Under the pieces are notes generated by a model. It had not been told where the DNA came from. It saw nothing but the letters and a program-made list of their open reading frames with translations, and ran no database searches. 64,000 nucleotides of DNA from Chitinophaga qingshengii (GTDB taxonomy: Bacteria; Bacteroidota; Bacteroidia; Chitinophagales; Chitinophagaceae): positions 124,001-188,000 of the forward strand of contig NZ_JACVFC010000002.1 of the NCBI RefSeq assembly GCF_014529935.1, given 5' to 3'. Of the stretch, positions 43,014 to 51,715 are shown piece after piece. Each line of letters starts with the position of its first letter. The first letter of the stretch is position 1. The position numbers and the translations under genes are program-made.

Positions 43014-43554
43014 ATTGTTTTTTTGTGTGAGTGGGAGCTGCATGGCGTTCGTGCAACTCTTCGAGGATTTTGTCGAGCAACTCTAATTTGAGCTGGTAGT
43101 AGCGGACCATGGCGCCCCGGATTCGTTCGTTGCCCGGGTTCTTTTTGAGCTCATTTTCCAGCGTTTTATAGGTATCATTACGTAACTGCAATTCCTGTTT
43201 GGCGGTGCTGTCAAGCCCCAGCTCACTGGCCGGATAGGCGTTGATCAGTTCCAGCTTTTCGTTGATGCGGGTAGTATAATACACTTTGGCATCCTGCATT
43301 TCGGGGATCACCACGGCCAGGTCCTGCTGTTGTTGCTGTTTATGCCTGGCGAAATAAAACAGTACCGCGGCGTTGACCAACAGGACCGCAATCACAGCGG
43401 CTTTAAACCAGTTTTTGCCCAGCATCGACACTACCCTGCCTTTACGGCTTCCTTCCAACTCTTTTTCCAATGCGTCCCACACCCTGGGTGAAGGTCCGGG
43501 CTCGTCAAATGCACCCCGGTGCTGTTGGATAAAACTTTCAAAATCTTCCGGCAT
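42997..43554 (-). CDS. Membrane protein, possible anti-sigma factor
   Basis: 185 aa from the ATG at 43554. The cytoplasmic N-terminus (MPEDFESFIQQHRGAFDEPG) is followed by one membrane helix (WFKAAVIAVLLVNAAVLFYF, about residues 50-70) and a helical, charged periplasmic tail. Its ATG shares one base with the sigma stop (TAATG), so translation is coupled. Position and topology suggest that it holds the sigma factor, but it has no recognised FecR or zinc-finger (ZAS) domain. Confidence 0.65.
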   Translation of the reverse strand: MPEDFESFIQQHRGAFDEPGPSPRVWDALEKELEGSRKGRVVSMLGKNWFKAAVIAVLLVNAAVLFYFARHKQQQQQDLAVVIPEMQDAKVYYTTRINEKLELINAYPASELGLDSTAKQELQLRNDTYKTLENELKKNPGNERIRGAMVRYYQLKLELLDKILEELHERHAAPTHTKKQYEAEI

Positions 43555-44120
43555 TAACGAATACAATTTTGTTGTTTTACAATTTGTCTTACTTTTTCCT
43601 TTGCCCGCATATACTGGGTTTTTACGGTAGATTCCGTAATGCCCATCATATCGGCAATTTCACGGTGGGAGTACTCTTCAAAAAGATAAAGGTTCAGTAC
43701 TGTGCGGTATCCCTGCGGTAGTCCGTGAATAGCCGATTTAACGGCGGCCACGGTCCAGGTGAAGGATTCCTCGTCTATCCCCTTTTCTTCTGCCACTTCC
43801 ACTTCTTCCACTTCTTCAAAGTACACTTTTTTCTTTCTAAGATTATTCAGGCAGTGGTTGACCACTATCCTTTTAATCCACGCTGTTACACTCGCGTCCC
43901 GCTCCAGCTTGCCAATGTTACGGTGTACCTGTATGAAGGCTTCCTGTAAGGTATCTTCCGCATCACTCACGTTTCCGGTCATACGCAAACAGATGTTGTA
44001 CATGGCGCCAGCATAAGCATTATACAGTTCGCGAAATGCGCGAACATCCCCTCTTTTGCAGCGGTCTATTACATTCCCGTCTATTTGCGTCTGATTCAAG
44101 TTATTGGCTGATGCTTTCAT
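43554..44120 (-). CDS. ECF RNA polymerase sigma factor
   Basis: 188 aa. Region 2 (FRELYNAYAGAMYNICLRMT, DAEDTLQEAFIQVHRNIGKL) and region 4 (GLPQGYRTVLNLYLFEEYSH, then MMGITESTVKTQYMRAKEKV) are intact. It heads a leftward four-gene operon with a membrane protein and two exported beta-helix proteins. It is not near a FecR or SusC gene, so it belongs to a different class of sigma control than the one at 12572. Confidence 0.93.
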   Translation of the reverse strand: MKASANNLNQTQIDGNVIDRCKRGDVRAFRELYNAYAGAMYNICLRMTGNVSDAEDTLQEAFIQVHRNIGKLERDASVTAWIKRIVVNHCLNNLRKKKVYFEEVEEVEVAEEKGIDEESFTWTVAAVKSAIHGLPQGYRTVLNLYLFEEYSHREIADMMGITESTVKTQYMRAKEKVRQIVKQQNCIR

Positions 44121-44451
44121 TATAAAGACAATGATTGTAAAAAAGGTTGCATGTGGTAAGGCCGTTCTTTCGGATTTTTTCTACGACTGATAGGTAAGGC
44201 CTGTTGAAATATTACATCTAAGTATATAATTATAAATATTTTATATAGATATATACCTGTAATGTCTCTTTAAAAATTTTTCTAAAATTACTGGGAAGAG
44301 ATGCTTTTCCTGTTTTAAAATCCACCAAACCCTGCTTTTTTGTGACGAAAACGGTTTTTTCAGCGAAACCGGAAGAAAACGCAGCCCTGACGAAAAGGGC
44401 CGCGTTTTTCCATCCTTATATATACCTAAAAAACCATCTTGAGTCCGGGTT
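44121..44451. other. 331-base gap with a bidirectional terminator
   Basis: GAAAACGC-A-GCCCT with AGGGC-C-GCGTTTTTC (44375-44410) is a hairpin terminator for the barrel gene read leftward. The AT-rich part (44200-44290) next to the sigma gene may hold its promoter; no clear TAnnTTTG box is seen. Confidence 0.6.
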
Positions 44452-46926
44452 TTAATTACCGCCTTTAACACGGTTTTGTTCTGCTTCCAGGCCGGTTTCG
44501 CGGCTACGGGCGGCTTTCACGTTACTGTTACCAAAACGGTAGTTAAAGGCAATTCTTACCTGTTGTGCATCCCATTTGCTGACCAGTGCGGTAGTTCTGC
44601 CGGCATTGTCGAAAGAGCCACGGAAATAATTGGTCCTGAACACATCGGTCACACTCAGTTTCAGCGTGCCCTTGCCTTTCAGTACTTTCTGTTGTACGCC
44701 CAGGTCCAGCCCATAGAGGGATTTCATTTTGAACAACCCTTCCTGCATCACCTGCGGAGAAAGATAAGTGAAGGTGGCTTCTGCACTGGTGTTTTTAGCC
44801 AGCGTGAAAGTCTGTTGCGTACGGCCCATAAAGCCTCCGGAAGAGAGTTTCACGTTGTTTTTATCTACTACGGTTTCGTAGCTGTTGTAGGAGAAGGATA
44901 AAGTAGTAAAGGATGTCCACCATTTGGTAACAGGTATCGGAACAGACACATTCAGGTTAAAGTTGTCGGCCTTGGCCACGTTCTGGTACCGGTAAATGAT
45001 GGCGGAAGTATCGCCGGTAGCCGGATCAACCGCCGCTTCCAGAATCCTGGTCATCATATCTTTGGTATGGCTATATCCGAAAGAGGTGATCAGGAAATCT
45101 TTGAAAGTGTGCGTGAGCTCGAAGTTATTGGAATATTGTGGTCTCAGGTTCGGATTACCGGCTTCCCGGGTATAACGGTCCAGGTACCCTTCAAACGGAT
45201 TAAGCTCTTCATAATCCGGGCGTTGAATACGGCGGCTGTAGGTCAGGCCCAGGCTGTTATTTTTATCCAGCTGGTAAGTCAATGCTGCACTGGGAAACAG
45301 GTTGATGTAGCTGGAATCGTTTTTGAGCACTTTTGCTTCCTGGTTTTTGGTGAACCGGGAATCGCCGCTGATATGGGTTTGTTCGCCACGGAGACCTACC
45401 TGTACATGCAGACTTTTAAACTGTTGGCTGTAATTGATATAGGCTGCATTTACATTTTCTTTGTAGATGAAGTGGTTGGAGCGGCGTTCATCCCGGATCC
45501 AGTTGCCGGTGCGGAGTGAGTCGAACTGCGCGTCGTTATCAGTGGTCACAAAACTCACTTTGGCGCCGGCTTCCAGTTTAGCGCCCCCTTTTAGCGGATG
45601 CACATAATCGATTTTGGCGGTTTTGATTTCAATGGTAGAAGGCCGGTTGTTACGGGAAGTATCACTGCCAAGGATGCCTTTGTCAGCACCATCGCGGGTG
45701 ATAGCGAAGATAGAAGAGCTTTGCTTATTGGTATTCCGTGCGTAATCCAGGTCGATGTTCAGTTCTTTACCGGTAGAATCCAGGATACCGCGGTAGTTCA
45801 GGTTGTAAGCCCCGCGCTGCCATTTACTTTGATCAGGTGTAGCGGTATGCAGGATAGAATCGATGATATGACCGTTACCGATTTTAGTCACCGCATCACT
45901 GGGGCTTTTGCCGGTCCAGCTGGACAAATCAGCCATTACACCGATGGTATGGTTTTTAGAAACGAAATAATCCATTCCTACTTTACCCGCGTGGTAGTTT
46001 GATTTGTTTTCGGAGATATTGTTCTGATCAAATACCTGGTAACGGCCTTCGTTGGTCATGGTACGCAATACGCTCAGGTTCTGTTGCTGTTCCCGGTGGC
46101 TATAGTTATAAGACCCGAACAGGTTCATTTTTTCATTACGATGATTCAGATTGAGCCCGCCATTGGCGCGGCCCCTGATACCATAAGCGGCGCCGAGGTT
46201 CAGGCTCCCGTTGGTACCGTAGTTTTTATTCTTCTTAAGTTTCAGGTTGATGATACCCGCATTACCGGCAGCATCGAACTTGGCGGAAGGATTGGCGATC
46301 AGTTCTATTTGTTCCACATTGGAGCTGGGCATGCTTTTCAGCATCTCTGTCACATCCTGTGAAGACATATTGGTTGGCTTGCCGTCGATCATAATTACCA
46401 CTCCGCTTTTTCCCTTCATGGAGATTTTACCATCCTTGTCTACATTGATAGTGGGCGATTTTTCCAGCACTTCCATCGCACTGCCGCCGGCGGCAGTGAT
46501 GCTGTTTTCCACGTTTACCACCATTTTATCGGCTTTCTGTTCAATAAAAGGCTTGCGGGCAGTTACGTCAATCGCTTTCAGGTTTTTAGAAGCCGCTTCC
46601 ATGGCAAGTACCGGTATGTTGATCGCACCTGTACCCATTTCAAAAGGTTTGCTGTAGGTTTTATTCATGCCAACGGCTGCTGCAGCGATCAGGTATTTAC
46701 CCTGTTTCACCTGTTCAAATTCATATTTACCATTGATATCTGCTATGGCTCCTTTTACGAGGGAGGAATCGCCGGCTTTTAAGAGGGTAACCGTAGCAAA
46801 TTCCATGGGTTGTTCGCCGGTACGAACGACTTTACCGGCTATTTTATTTCCGTTTTGTGCCTGGGTAGTTAACACAGCGCTTATCATTCCTGCTGTTAAT
46901 GCAAACGCTTTGAAAATTGATCTCAT
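44452..46926 (-). CDS. Outer-membrane beta-barrel receptor-like protein
   Basis: 824 aa. A signal peptide (MRSIFKAFALTAGMISAVLT) precedes a CarboxypepD_reg-like domain (IAGKVVRTGEQPMEFATVTL), then a plug-like domain (GGSAMEVLEKSPTINVDKDG, KGKSGVVIMIDGKPTNMSSQ) and a long barrel. The architecture fits the outer membrane beta-barrel family (OMP_b-brl_3), related to TonB-dependent receptors but without a clear TonB box. The ligand is unknown. It is monocistronic; three 17-base direct repeats lie about 95 bases upstream. Confidence 0.88.
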   Translation of the reverse strand: MRSIFKAFALTAGMISAVLTTQAQNGNKIAGKVVRTGEQPMEFATVTLLKAGDSSLVKGAIADINGKYEFEQVKQGKYLIAAAAVGMNKTYSKPFEMGTGAINIPVLAMEAASKNLKAIDVTARKPFIEQKADKMVVNVENSITAAGGSAMEVLEKSPTINVDKDGKISMKGKSGVVIMIDGKPTNMSSQDVTEMLKSMPSSNVEQIELIANPSAKFDAAGNAGIINLKLKKNKNYGTNGSLNLGAAYGIRGRANGGLNLNHRNEKMNLFGSYNYSHREQQQNLSVLRTMTNEGRYQVFDQNNISENKSNYHAGKVGMDYFVSKNHTIGVMADLSSWTGKSPSDAVTKIGNGHIIDSILHTATPDQSKWQRGAYNLNYRGILDSTGKELNIDLDYARNTNKQSSSIFAITRDGADKGILGSDTSRNNRPSTIEIKTAKIDYVHPLKGGAKLEAGAKVSFVTTDNDAQFDSLRTGNWIRDERRSNHFIYKENVNAAYINYSQQFKSLHVQVGLRGEQTHISGDSRFTKNQEAKVLKNDSSYINLFPSAALTYQLDKNNSLGLTYSRRIQRPDYEELNPFEGYLDRYTREAGNPNLRPQYSNNFELTHTFKDFLITSFGYSHTKDMMTRILEAAVDPATGDTSAIIYRYQNVAKADNFNLNVSVPIPVTKWWTSFTTLSFSYNSYETVVDKNNVKLSSGGFMGRTQQTFTLAKNTSAEATFTYLSPQVMQEGLFKMKSLYGLDLGVQQKVLKGKGTLKLSVTDVFRTNYFRGSFDNAGRTTALVSKWDAQQVRIAFNYRFGNSNVKAARSRETGLEAEQNRVKGGN

Positions 46927-47472
46927 AAGGGCAGATTTAGAATTTTTCTGGTTTTTTAGATTTTAGATGTTCCTGGTCCATTCATTCGGTTATACCATCT
47001 TAAAGAACCTTGGTTAATATACTACAGTGGTTTGTCAACTACAGTAGCTTATCAACTACATTGTAAAAGTAGGTATCATGCATTACATAGTACCAAATTG
47101 TTACACCAACGGTTCATATACAGGGATGAATGGTAATAAGTGACAGGAACAATAAGAAGACGACCCAAAAAGACAAATGTTTCAGCCCGGATACCGGGAT
47201 ATGCCGGGGGGTGAATTAGGGGTATAAGCGGTTTAAAAGGGATGAGGAACGGCAGGATTAGCAAACGCTGCCTTATGAGAAAGTCAGTTTTTTCGAGGAG
47301 CGTAATGGGGGAATGGATAAAAACCAGGCAGGTATCTTCCGAAGGAAGCAAAAGGCAAAACATCTCCCCAAAAACAAACATTAAATAAAAAAAGCGCCTA
47401 TAGGCGCCTTTGCACAGTTATTTAGGTTTTCGCTGTGTTCACGTTCTTGATATATGCTTTCTCATTACGTCT
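46927..47472. other. 546-base gap upstream of the barrel gene
   Basis: It holds three tandem 17-base repeats (47021-47071) and a perfect palindrome GCGCCTATAGGCGC (47394-47407) that, read leftward with its T-run, may end the DUF2167 gene. A 101-codon minus frame at 47076-47381 has no coding character. Confidence 0.6.
47021..47071 (-). repeat. Three 17-bp tandem direct repeats, iteron-like
   Basis: Units begin at 47021, 47038 and 47055 with ACTACAGTGGTTTGTCA, ACTACAGTAGCTTATCA and ACTACATTGTAAAAGTA. The first two agree at 14 of 17 positions, the third less. They lie upstream of the barrel gene. They look like a regulator-binding array; which protein is unknown. Confidence 0.7.
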
Positions 47473-48384
47473 TCAATTCAACCGCTCATCTATCCGGAAC
47501 AACTCCTTCGGTTCCCGGCGGCGATGAATATACTGCATCACATATATAAATAACACCATCATCAACGATACCGCTACAAACAACCAGGTATCCAGGAGCC
47601 ATTGGAAGAAATAACCGGCATCCAGCACTGTTCCCATACGCAGCACCCTTTCCGTCCAGGCAGCCATTTGATCGGTATGAGGGTTAAAATCCCGGTAACG
47701 CTGTCCGATAGGTATGTGTACCTGGCCAACCAGCGCGGACATCAGCGACCGTACCCGGTTTAGCTGCCCGGTTTTGGCAATAGCCGTCAGACTGAAGGCG
47801 CCGGTACGGGTGAGCATACGCACTTCATAATTAAGGATGGCGTTTGTTGAGCCTAGTTGCAACACACGTGGTAAGTGCAGGGTATTATCTGTTTCATGAT
47901 AACCGGGGGGCAGCGCCCAGTACATGTAGTCCACTGTACACAGTCCTTTGCCGTCACGCCACTGGTTTTCAACCAGCAGATGCTGTTGCATTTCCTGCAT
48001 CAGGTTGGTGTAGTTAAGTTCCCGGGCTTCCGGCTGACTAAGATACCCGGACTCATCCTCGGAGATTTCAACACCAAAAAGATCATCATCCTGTGCGTTG
48101 GGTAATAACACGCCCAGGAAGCCCGGATTCCGGGGATTGCCCCAGAGGCCTTCCACCAGCATACGGCCCTGGGCGGCATTCAGAAAACGGTATCCTTCCG
48201 GAATTACCAGCACAGTTCCGTTATCCAGCACTACTTTCCCTGTCTGATAAGAAAAGGAAGCACGGAGACTATCCTTCAGGTCCAGCTTTTCATACTTGCT
48301 CAAACTGTCCTCCCTTGTACCCGCGCAGGCAGCGGACAACCCGAATAAACAAGTGATTAAATAATATGTAAAAACCTTCCACAT
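47473..48384 (-). CDS. DUF2167 membrane-anchored protein
   Basis: 303 aa. A signal peptide (MWKVFTYYLITCLFGLSAAC) precedes the DUF2167 domain (QTGKVVLDNGTVLVIPEGYR, FLNAAQGRMLVEGLWGNP), and a C-terminal membrane helix (WLFVAVSLMMVLFIYVMQYI) precedes a short charged tail. Function is not known; the family is widespread and periplasmic. It is monocistronic. Confidence 0.85.
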   Translation of the reverse strand: MWKVFTYYLITCLFGLSAACAGTREDSLSKYEKLDLKDSLRASFSYQTGKVVLDNGTVLVIPEGYRFLNAAQGRMLVEGLWGNPRNPGFLGVLLPNAQDDDLFGVEISEDESGYLSQPEARELNYTNLMQEMQQHLLVENQWRDGKGLCTVDYMYWALPPGYHETDNTLHLPRVLQLGSTNAILNYEVRMLTRTGAFSLTAIAKTGQLNRVRSLMSALVGQVHIPIGQRYRDFNPHTDQMAAWTERVLRMGTVLDAGYFFQWLLDTWLFVAVSLMMVLFIYVMQYIHRRREPKELFRIDERLN

Positions 48385-48572
48385 AAAACCCTTTGAGTGG
48401 TTTAATGGACGAACAAAAAATGGATACGGATGGGTTTATATAAGGATAGGATAAAATTAAGACGGATGGCTGCCATCAGTATGCACAGGTTAAGCTGGCA
48501 ACCGGTCTGCCGCAGCGGATGGACCACCGCAGCAATGCTTCATTGTTCTTATAACAAGATATCAAAAACCTT

Positions 48573-49001
48573 TTACTTTTCCCACTGAATATTTTCCAGG
48601 ACCTGGGGTAATTTTTCCTGGATCAGTTCAAAAAGCACTCTTTCCTCTTTTCGTATATGCGTTTCGAGGCTGGTGGCTATTTTGTCCATATCATCTTCCA
48701 ACCGGGTACTCTCCGTTACAGCGCTGTACATACCGGAAATAATCCGGTGTTCTTCCTGTAATTCCGCGATCAGGGCGTCTATACGGGCATCATAGCCGGT
48801 ACATTTTTCGAAAAGGTATTCCTCTTTTTGAATGTGCGGTACCATCACTTCCTGGAATACCTTCACCATGTATTCAAACCGGGCCTGTGTTTCCAGTGGG
48901 AACCCTTCGTAGGGCGCCGCATCCTTTTTCAGGTAGCGGCACACAAACAGGAGTCGTTTATGCTCGTGCGATAAAGGTATGAGTGTTGAATGTCTCTGCA
49001 T
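48573..49001 (-). CDS. Hemerythrin-domain protein
   Basis: 142 aa, the typical four-helix bundle length. Iron ligands are visible as PLSHEHKRLL (first His), VPHIQKEEYLF (H-x3-E), EEHRIIS and ETHIRKEERVLF. Such proteins bind O2 or NO with a di-iron centre or repair iron-sulfur sites. It starts 9 bases after the lgt stop and is probably co-transcribed, so membrane lipoprotein maturation and this protein share control. Confidence 0.85.
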   Translation of the reverse strand: MQRHSTLIPLSHEHKRLLFVCRYLKKDAAPYEGFPLETQARFEYMVKVFQEVMVPHIQKEEYLFEKCTGYDARIDALIAELQEEHRIISGMYSAVTESTRLEDDMDKIATSLETHIRKEERVLFELIQEKLPQVLENIQWEK

Positions 49002-49010
49002 GTAGAATTA

Positions 49011-50309
49011 TCAGGAGGCTGCAGTAGCAGCTGCATTTTTTTTACGGCAATACCATATCCATACAAGACCGCCAATAACCATCAGGAAAGAGATAATTTC
49101 CGCCTGTGTAGGATGAAAACCGAAGATATTGTATTTGGTATTGACACGGATTTTCTCCACAAAGAAACGTTCCATACCATTGAACACCAGGTATATTCCG
49201 AAGATCACACCAGGAACGGTGATTTTCTTGCGGATAGCCCACAGCACGCCGGTCAGTATCAGGCAAGCCAGGATTTCATACAACGGTGTCGGATATACGC
49301 CTACGGGCAGTACGCGGCAGTAAGGCCCATCGCAGCCAGGCAGCTGAACACCTTCGTTCACTACGTTATGTGCGTAACCGGATGCAAAGAACCAGTCGGG
49401 CAGAAAGCTCAGTGCTGCCGGTTTGGCAAAAGCAGCATGGGGAATATGAGCGGTATCGCTGTATTGTTGCTGGAAGAAAGCAATATTCTGTTGTACAGCT
49501 TTGTTGAATTCAGCCGGAGGGACCTGTACCACATGACCGGTAGTATCTGTAATATAAGCGCTGTTGTAGATACCCCAGTCACCATCACCGGCAAACTGGC
49601 ACCCCATTCTACCTACGGCATATGCCAGCATCAATGCAGGAGCAGCACTATCTATCAGGTGTTTGATGCCGATCTGTTTTTTACGGGCATAACGCAGGAT
49701 CACGACCGTAGCCACAATCAGGCCGCCGTAGAAAGTGAGACCACTGAAAGAAAGCAGGGAACCGATAGGGTCCTGTACAAAGTCGTTCCAGTTTTCGAGG
49801 TTATGAAACACTTTCGCGCCCAGCAAACCGGCGATAGCAGCCATCACAATGATGTCCGGTACCCGCTGGTGAGGCCATATGCTGACGTTTTCCTTTTTGG
49901 CGGCAGTGCCTTTTTTACCTTTCGAGCCATTGTATTTCAGGAAGACAAACAAGGCCGCCAGGGCGAGACCAGCCAGGAAATTACCTTCCCCGGAAAGAAT
50001 AAAGCCCTGGAAGTTTTGAGAAACTTTTTCCCAGTTAAGTATCAGGCCAATACCTTTCCAACCCAGCAGGAATCCAAGAATTCCGTTCGCAATATATTCA
50101 TTGGTACCAGCGGGACCGCCTACAGTCACTGTTTCGGAAACAGGTTTTAACCACCCGAGTTTTTCACGGCGCTTCAGTTCTTTGGTTAATACATAGGCCC
50201 CTGCCAGGAAGGCAATTGCCACAAAGAAACCAAATGTCTGAAGGATTTTAAATACAGGAATCTCTATACCGAACAGATCTCTGAAAGCGTAATATAAATT
50301 AGGATACAT
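49011..50309 (-). CDS. lgt: Prolipoprotein diacylglyceryl transferase
   Basis: 432 aa, longer than the usual 260-300. Lgt transfers a diacylglyceryl group to the lipobox Cys of lipoproteins in the inner membrane. Motifs seen: GLTFYGGLIVATVVI, where the E. coli enzyme has His at the Tyr position, and YAVGRMGCQFAGDGDWG, the active-site loop. The extra length includes about 70 residues between DGDWG and the conserved PTPLYE, with a Cys-containing GCDGPYC. At least seven membrane helices. It precedes the hemerythrin gene. The many lipoproteins in this window depend on it. Confidence 0.9.
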   Translation of the reverse strand: MYPNLYYAFRDLFGIEIPVFKILQTFGFFVAIAFLAGAYVLTKELKRREKLGWLKPVSETVTVGGPAGTNEYIANGILGFLLGWKGIGLILNWEKVSQNFQGFILSGEGNFLAGLALAALFVFLKYNGSKGKKGTAAKKENVSIWPHQRVPDIIVMAAIAGLLGAKVFHNLENWNDFVQDPIGSLLSFSGLTFYGGLIVATVVILRYARKKQIGIKHLIDSAAPALMLAYAVGRMGCQFAGDGDWGIYNSAYITDTTGHVVQVPPAEFNKAVQQNIAFFQQQYSDTAHIPHAAFAKPAALSFLPDWFFASGYAHNVVNEGVQLPGCDGPYCRVLPVGVYPTPLYEILACLILTGVLWAIRKKITVPGVIFGIYLVFNGMERFFVEKIRVNTKYNIFGFHPTQAEIISFLMVIGGLVWIWYCRKKNAAATAAS

Positions 50310-50435
50310 AGCCTAAAAAAAATTGGTGATCTGAGTTTTCCTATGAACAAAGCCGAATTAGTCAACAAGGAAAATCAAACCACCAAAGTACGATGTAATT
50401 TCGAAATTCTGAATTGGAATTCCTGAATTAAAGTA

Positions 50436-50849
50436 TTAGCAATATTGTTCAAATGCGTCAGCGAGGTTGGCAGCAATCATCTGTGCTGAACGGCCTTCGA
50501 TCATATGACGCTCAATGAAGTGTACCAGCTGTCCGTCTTTAAACAGTGCGATAGAGGGGGAAGACGGAGGATAAGGCAGCAGATGGGTACGGATCTGTTG
50601 AACTGCTTCCAGGTCATAACCGGCAAAAGCAGTGGTCAGTCTGTCTGGTTTCTTTTCACTGTGGGCAACCGCCATCAATACACCCGGACGCGCAGTAGCA
50701 GCGGAGCAGCCACATACAGAATTGATTACGACCAGTGTGGTACCTTCTTTCTTCAGTGTGTCATCTACATTGCTGGTAGTCAGCAGCTCTTCAAATCCAT
50801 TATCCGTCAACTCAGCCTTTCTAGGCATAACTAATTCCGCAGGATACAT
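50436..50849 (-). CDS. BrxA/BrxB-family bacilliredoxin
   Basis: 137 aa from the ATG at 50849 (MYPAELVMPRKAELTDNGFE); the frame extends upstream but lacks coding character. The CGC motif in NSVCGCSAATARPG marks the bacilliredoxins, which remove bacillithiol from mixed disulfides on proteins. It is monocistronic. Bacillithiol production in this organism is implied but not shown by genes in the window. Confidence 0.9.
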   Translation of the reverse strand: MYPAELVMPRKAELTDNGFEELLTTSNVDDTLKKEGTTLVVINSVCGCSAATARPGVLMAVAHSEKKPDRLTTAFAGYDLEAVQQIRTHLLPYPPSSPSIALFKDGQLVHFIERHMIEGRSAQMIAANLADAFEQYC

Positions 50850-51089
50850 ATTATTATAGTTTTTTTTGTTAAGATTTTCAACAAAGTTAAAGATATAGGA
50901 GCAAAAAGTAAAAAATCCCTCAACAAAAAAGACTTTTTGACACAACGCAAACAATCAAACAGACAAAATGTCGGTATCTGTAACCTTTTTACTAACAAAA
51001 TAGCAGTTTTGTTGGCATGGTATCCCATTTGATCTATACAGGGCGTTGAACAACAAATTTGAATTCACACAAAAAAATTGATAGAAACT

Positions 51090-51530
51090 ATGACACACGT
51101 AAAATTCAACCACAGCCCTCTCCCCAGATTAGTTGAAGACATTTTTAATGGCGGATGGAACAAGTATGTAAAAGACGATTTCCTGACCAGCGATTTCTTT
51201 TCTACCCATCCTCCGGTAAACATCGTAGAAACCAAAGATGCATTTCTGCTGGATGTTGTAGCACCCGGTTTTGCAAAAGAAGACTTTAAGATCAGCGCCG
51301 ACGAAAAAGCGATTACCATCAGTGCGGAGAAAAGAGCAGAAACCAAAACCGAAGGCGACAAACAAGTACGCCGCGAGTTTAACTTCAAATCCTTTAAACG
51401 TTCCTTCAGCATCACTGATACAGTAGACGTGAACAGGATTCAGGCAAAATATGATAATGGTATCCTGAAAGTGACGCTTTCCAAAAAGGAAACCAAACAG
51501 GATGCTCCCAAAGACATAGTAGTGGAATAA
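51090..51530 (+). CDS. Hsp20/alpha-crystallin family small heat-shock protein
   Basis: 146 aa from the ATG at 51090. The alpha-crystallin domain is seen from VNIVETKDAFLLDVVAPGFA to the conserved YDNGILKVTLSKKE. It prevents aggregation of unfolding proteins in the cytoplasm. It is a lone gene with a strong terminator; no CIRCE or similar operator was seen upstream. Confidence 0.95.
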   Translation: MTHVKFNHSPLPRLVEDIFNGGWNKYVKDDFLTSDFFSTHPPVNIVETKDAFLLDVVAPGFAKEDFKISADEKAITISAEKRAETKTEGDKQVRREFNFKSFKRSFSITDTVDVNRIQAKYDNGILKVTLSKKETKQDAPKDIVVE

Positions 51531-51579
51531 GGGAAACATGGATGGCTTCCTCCCGGAAGTTGTCCGATACATGGGGGTT

Positions 51580-51609
51580 AAAAGGCTGACCAGTTTTGGT
51601 CAGCCTTTT
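51580..51609 (+). terminator. Terminator of hsp20
   Basis: AAAAGGCTGACC / GGTCAGCCTTTT (12-bp stem, 6-base loop) and a T-rich tail. Confidence 0.85.
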
Positions 51610-51715
51610 CCATTATATGACCTGTGACTGCGATCTTAAATGTGTATAATTCACACAAACGTTGAAGCAACTGGTGCGTATTAATACAATAATTTGCTTT
51701 CTCAAGCAAGCGCTA

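Noticed and set aside
44241..44471. 76-codon minus frame
   Set aside because: Overlaps the barrel gene end and the terminator hairpin; not plausible as a gene.
47076..47381. 101-codon minus frame in the gap before the barrel gene
   Set aside because: No start context, odd composition and no recognisable motif.
48990..50150. A 386-codon frame antisense to lgt
   Set aside because: Shadow of lgt; composition does not look coding.
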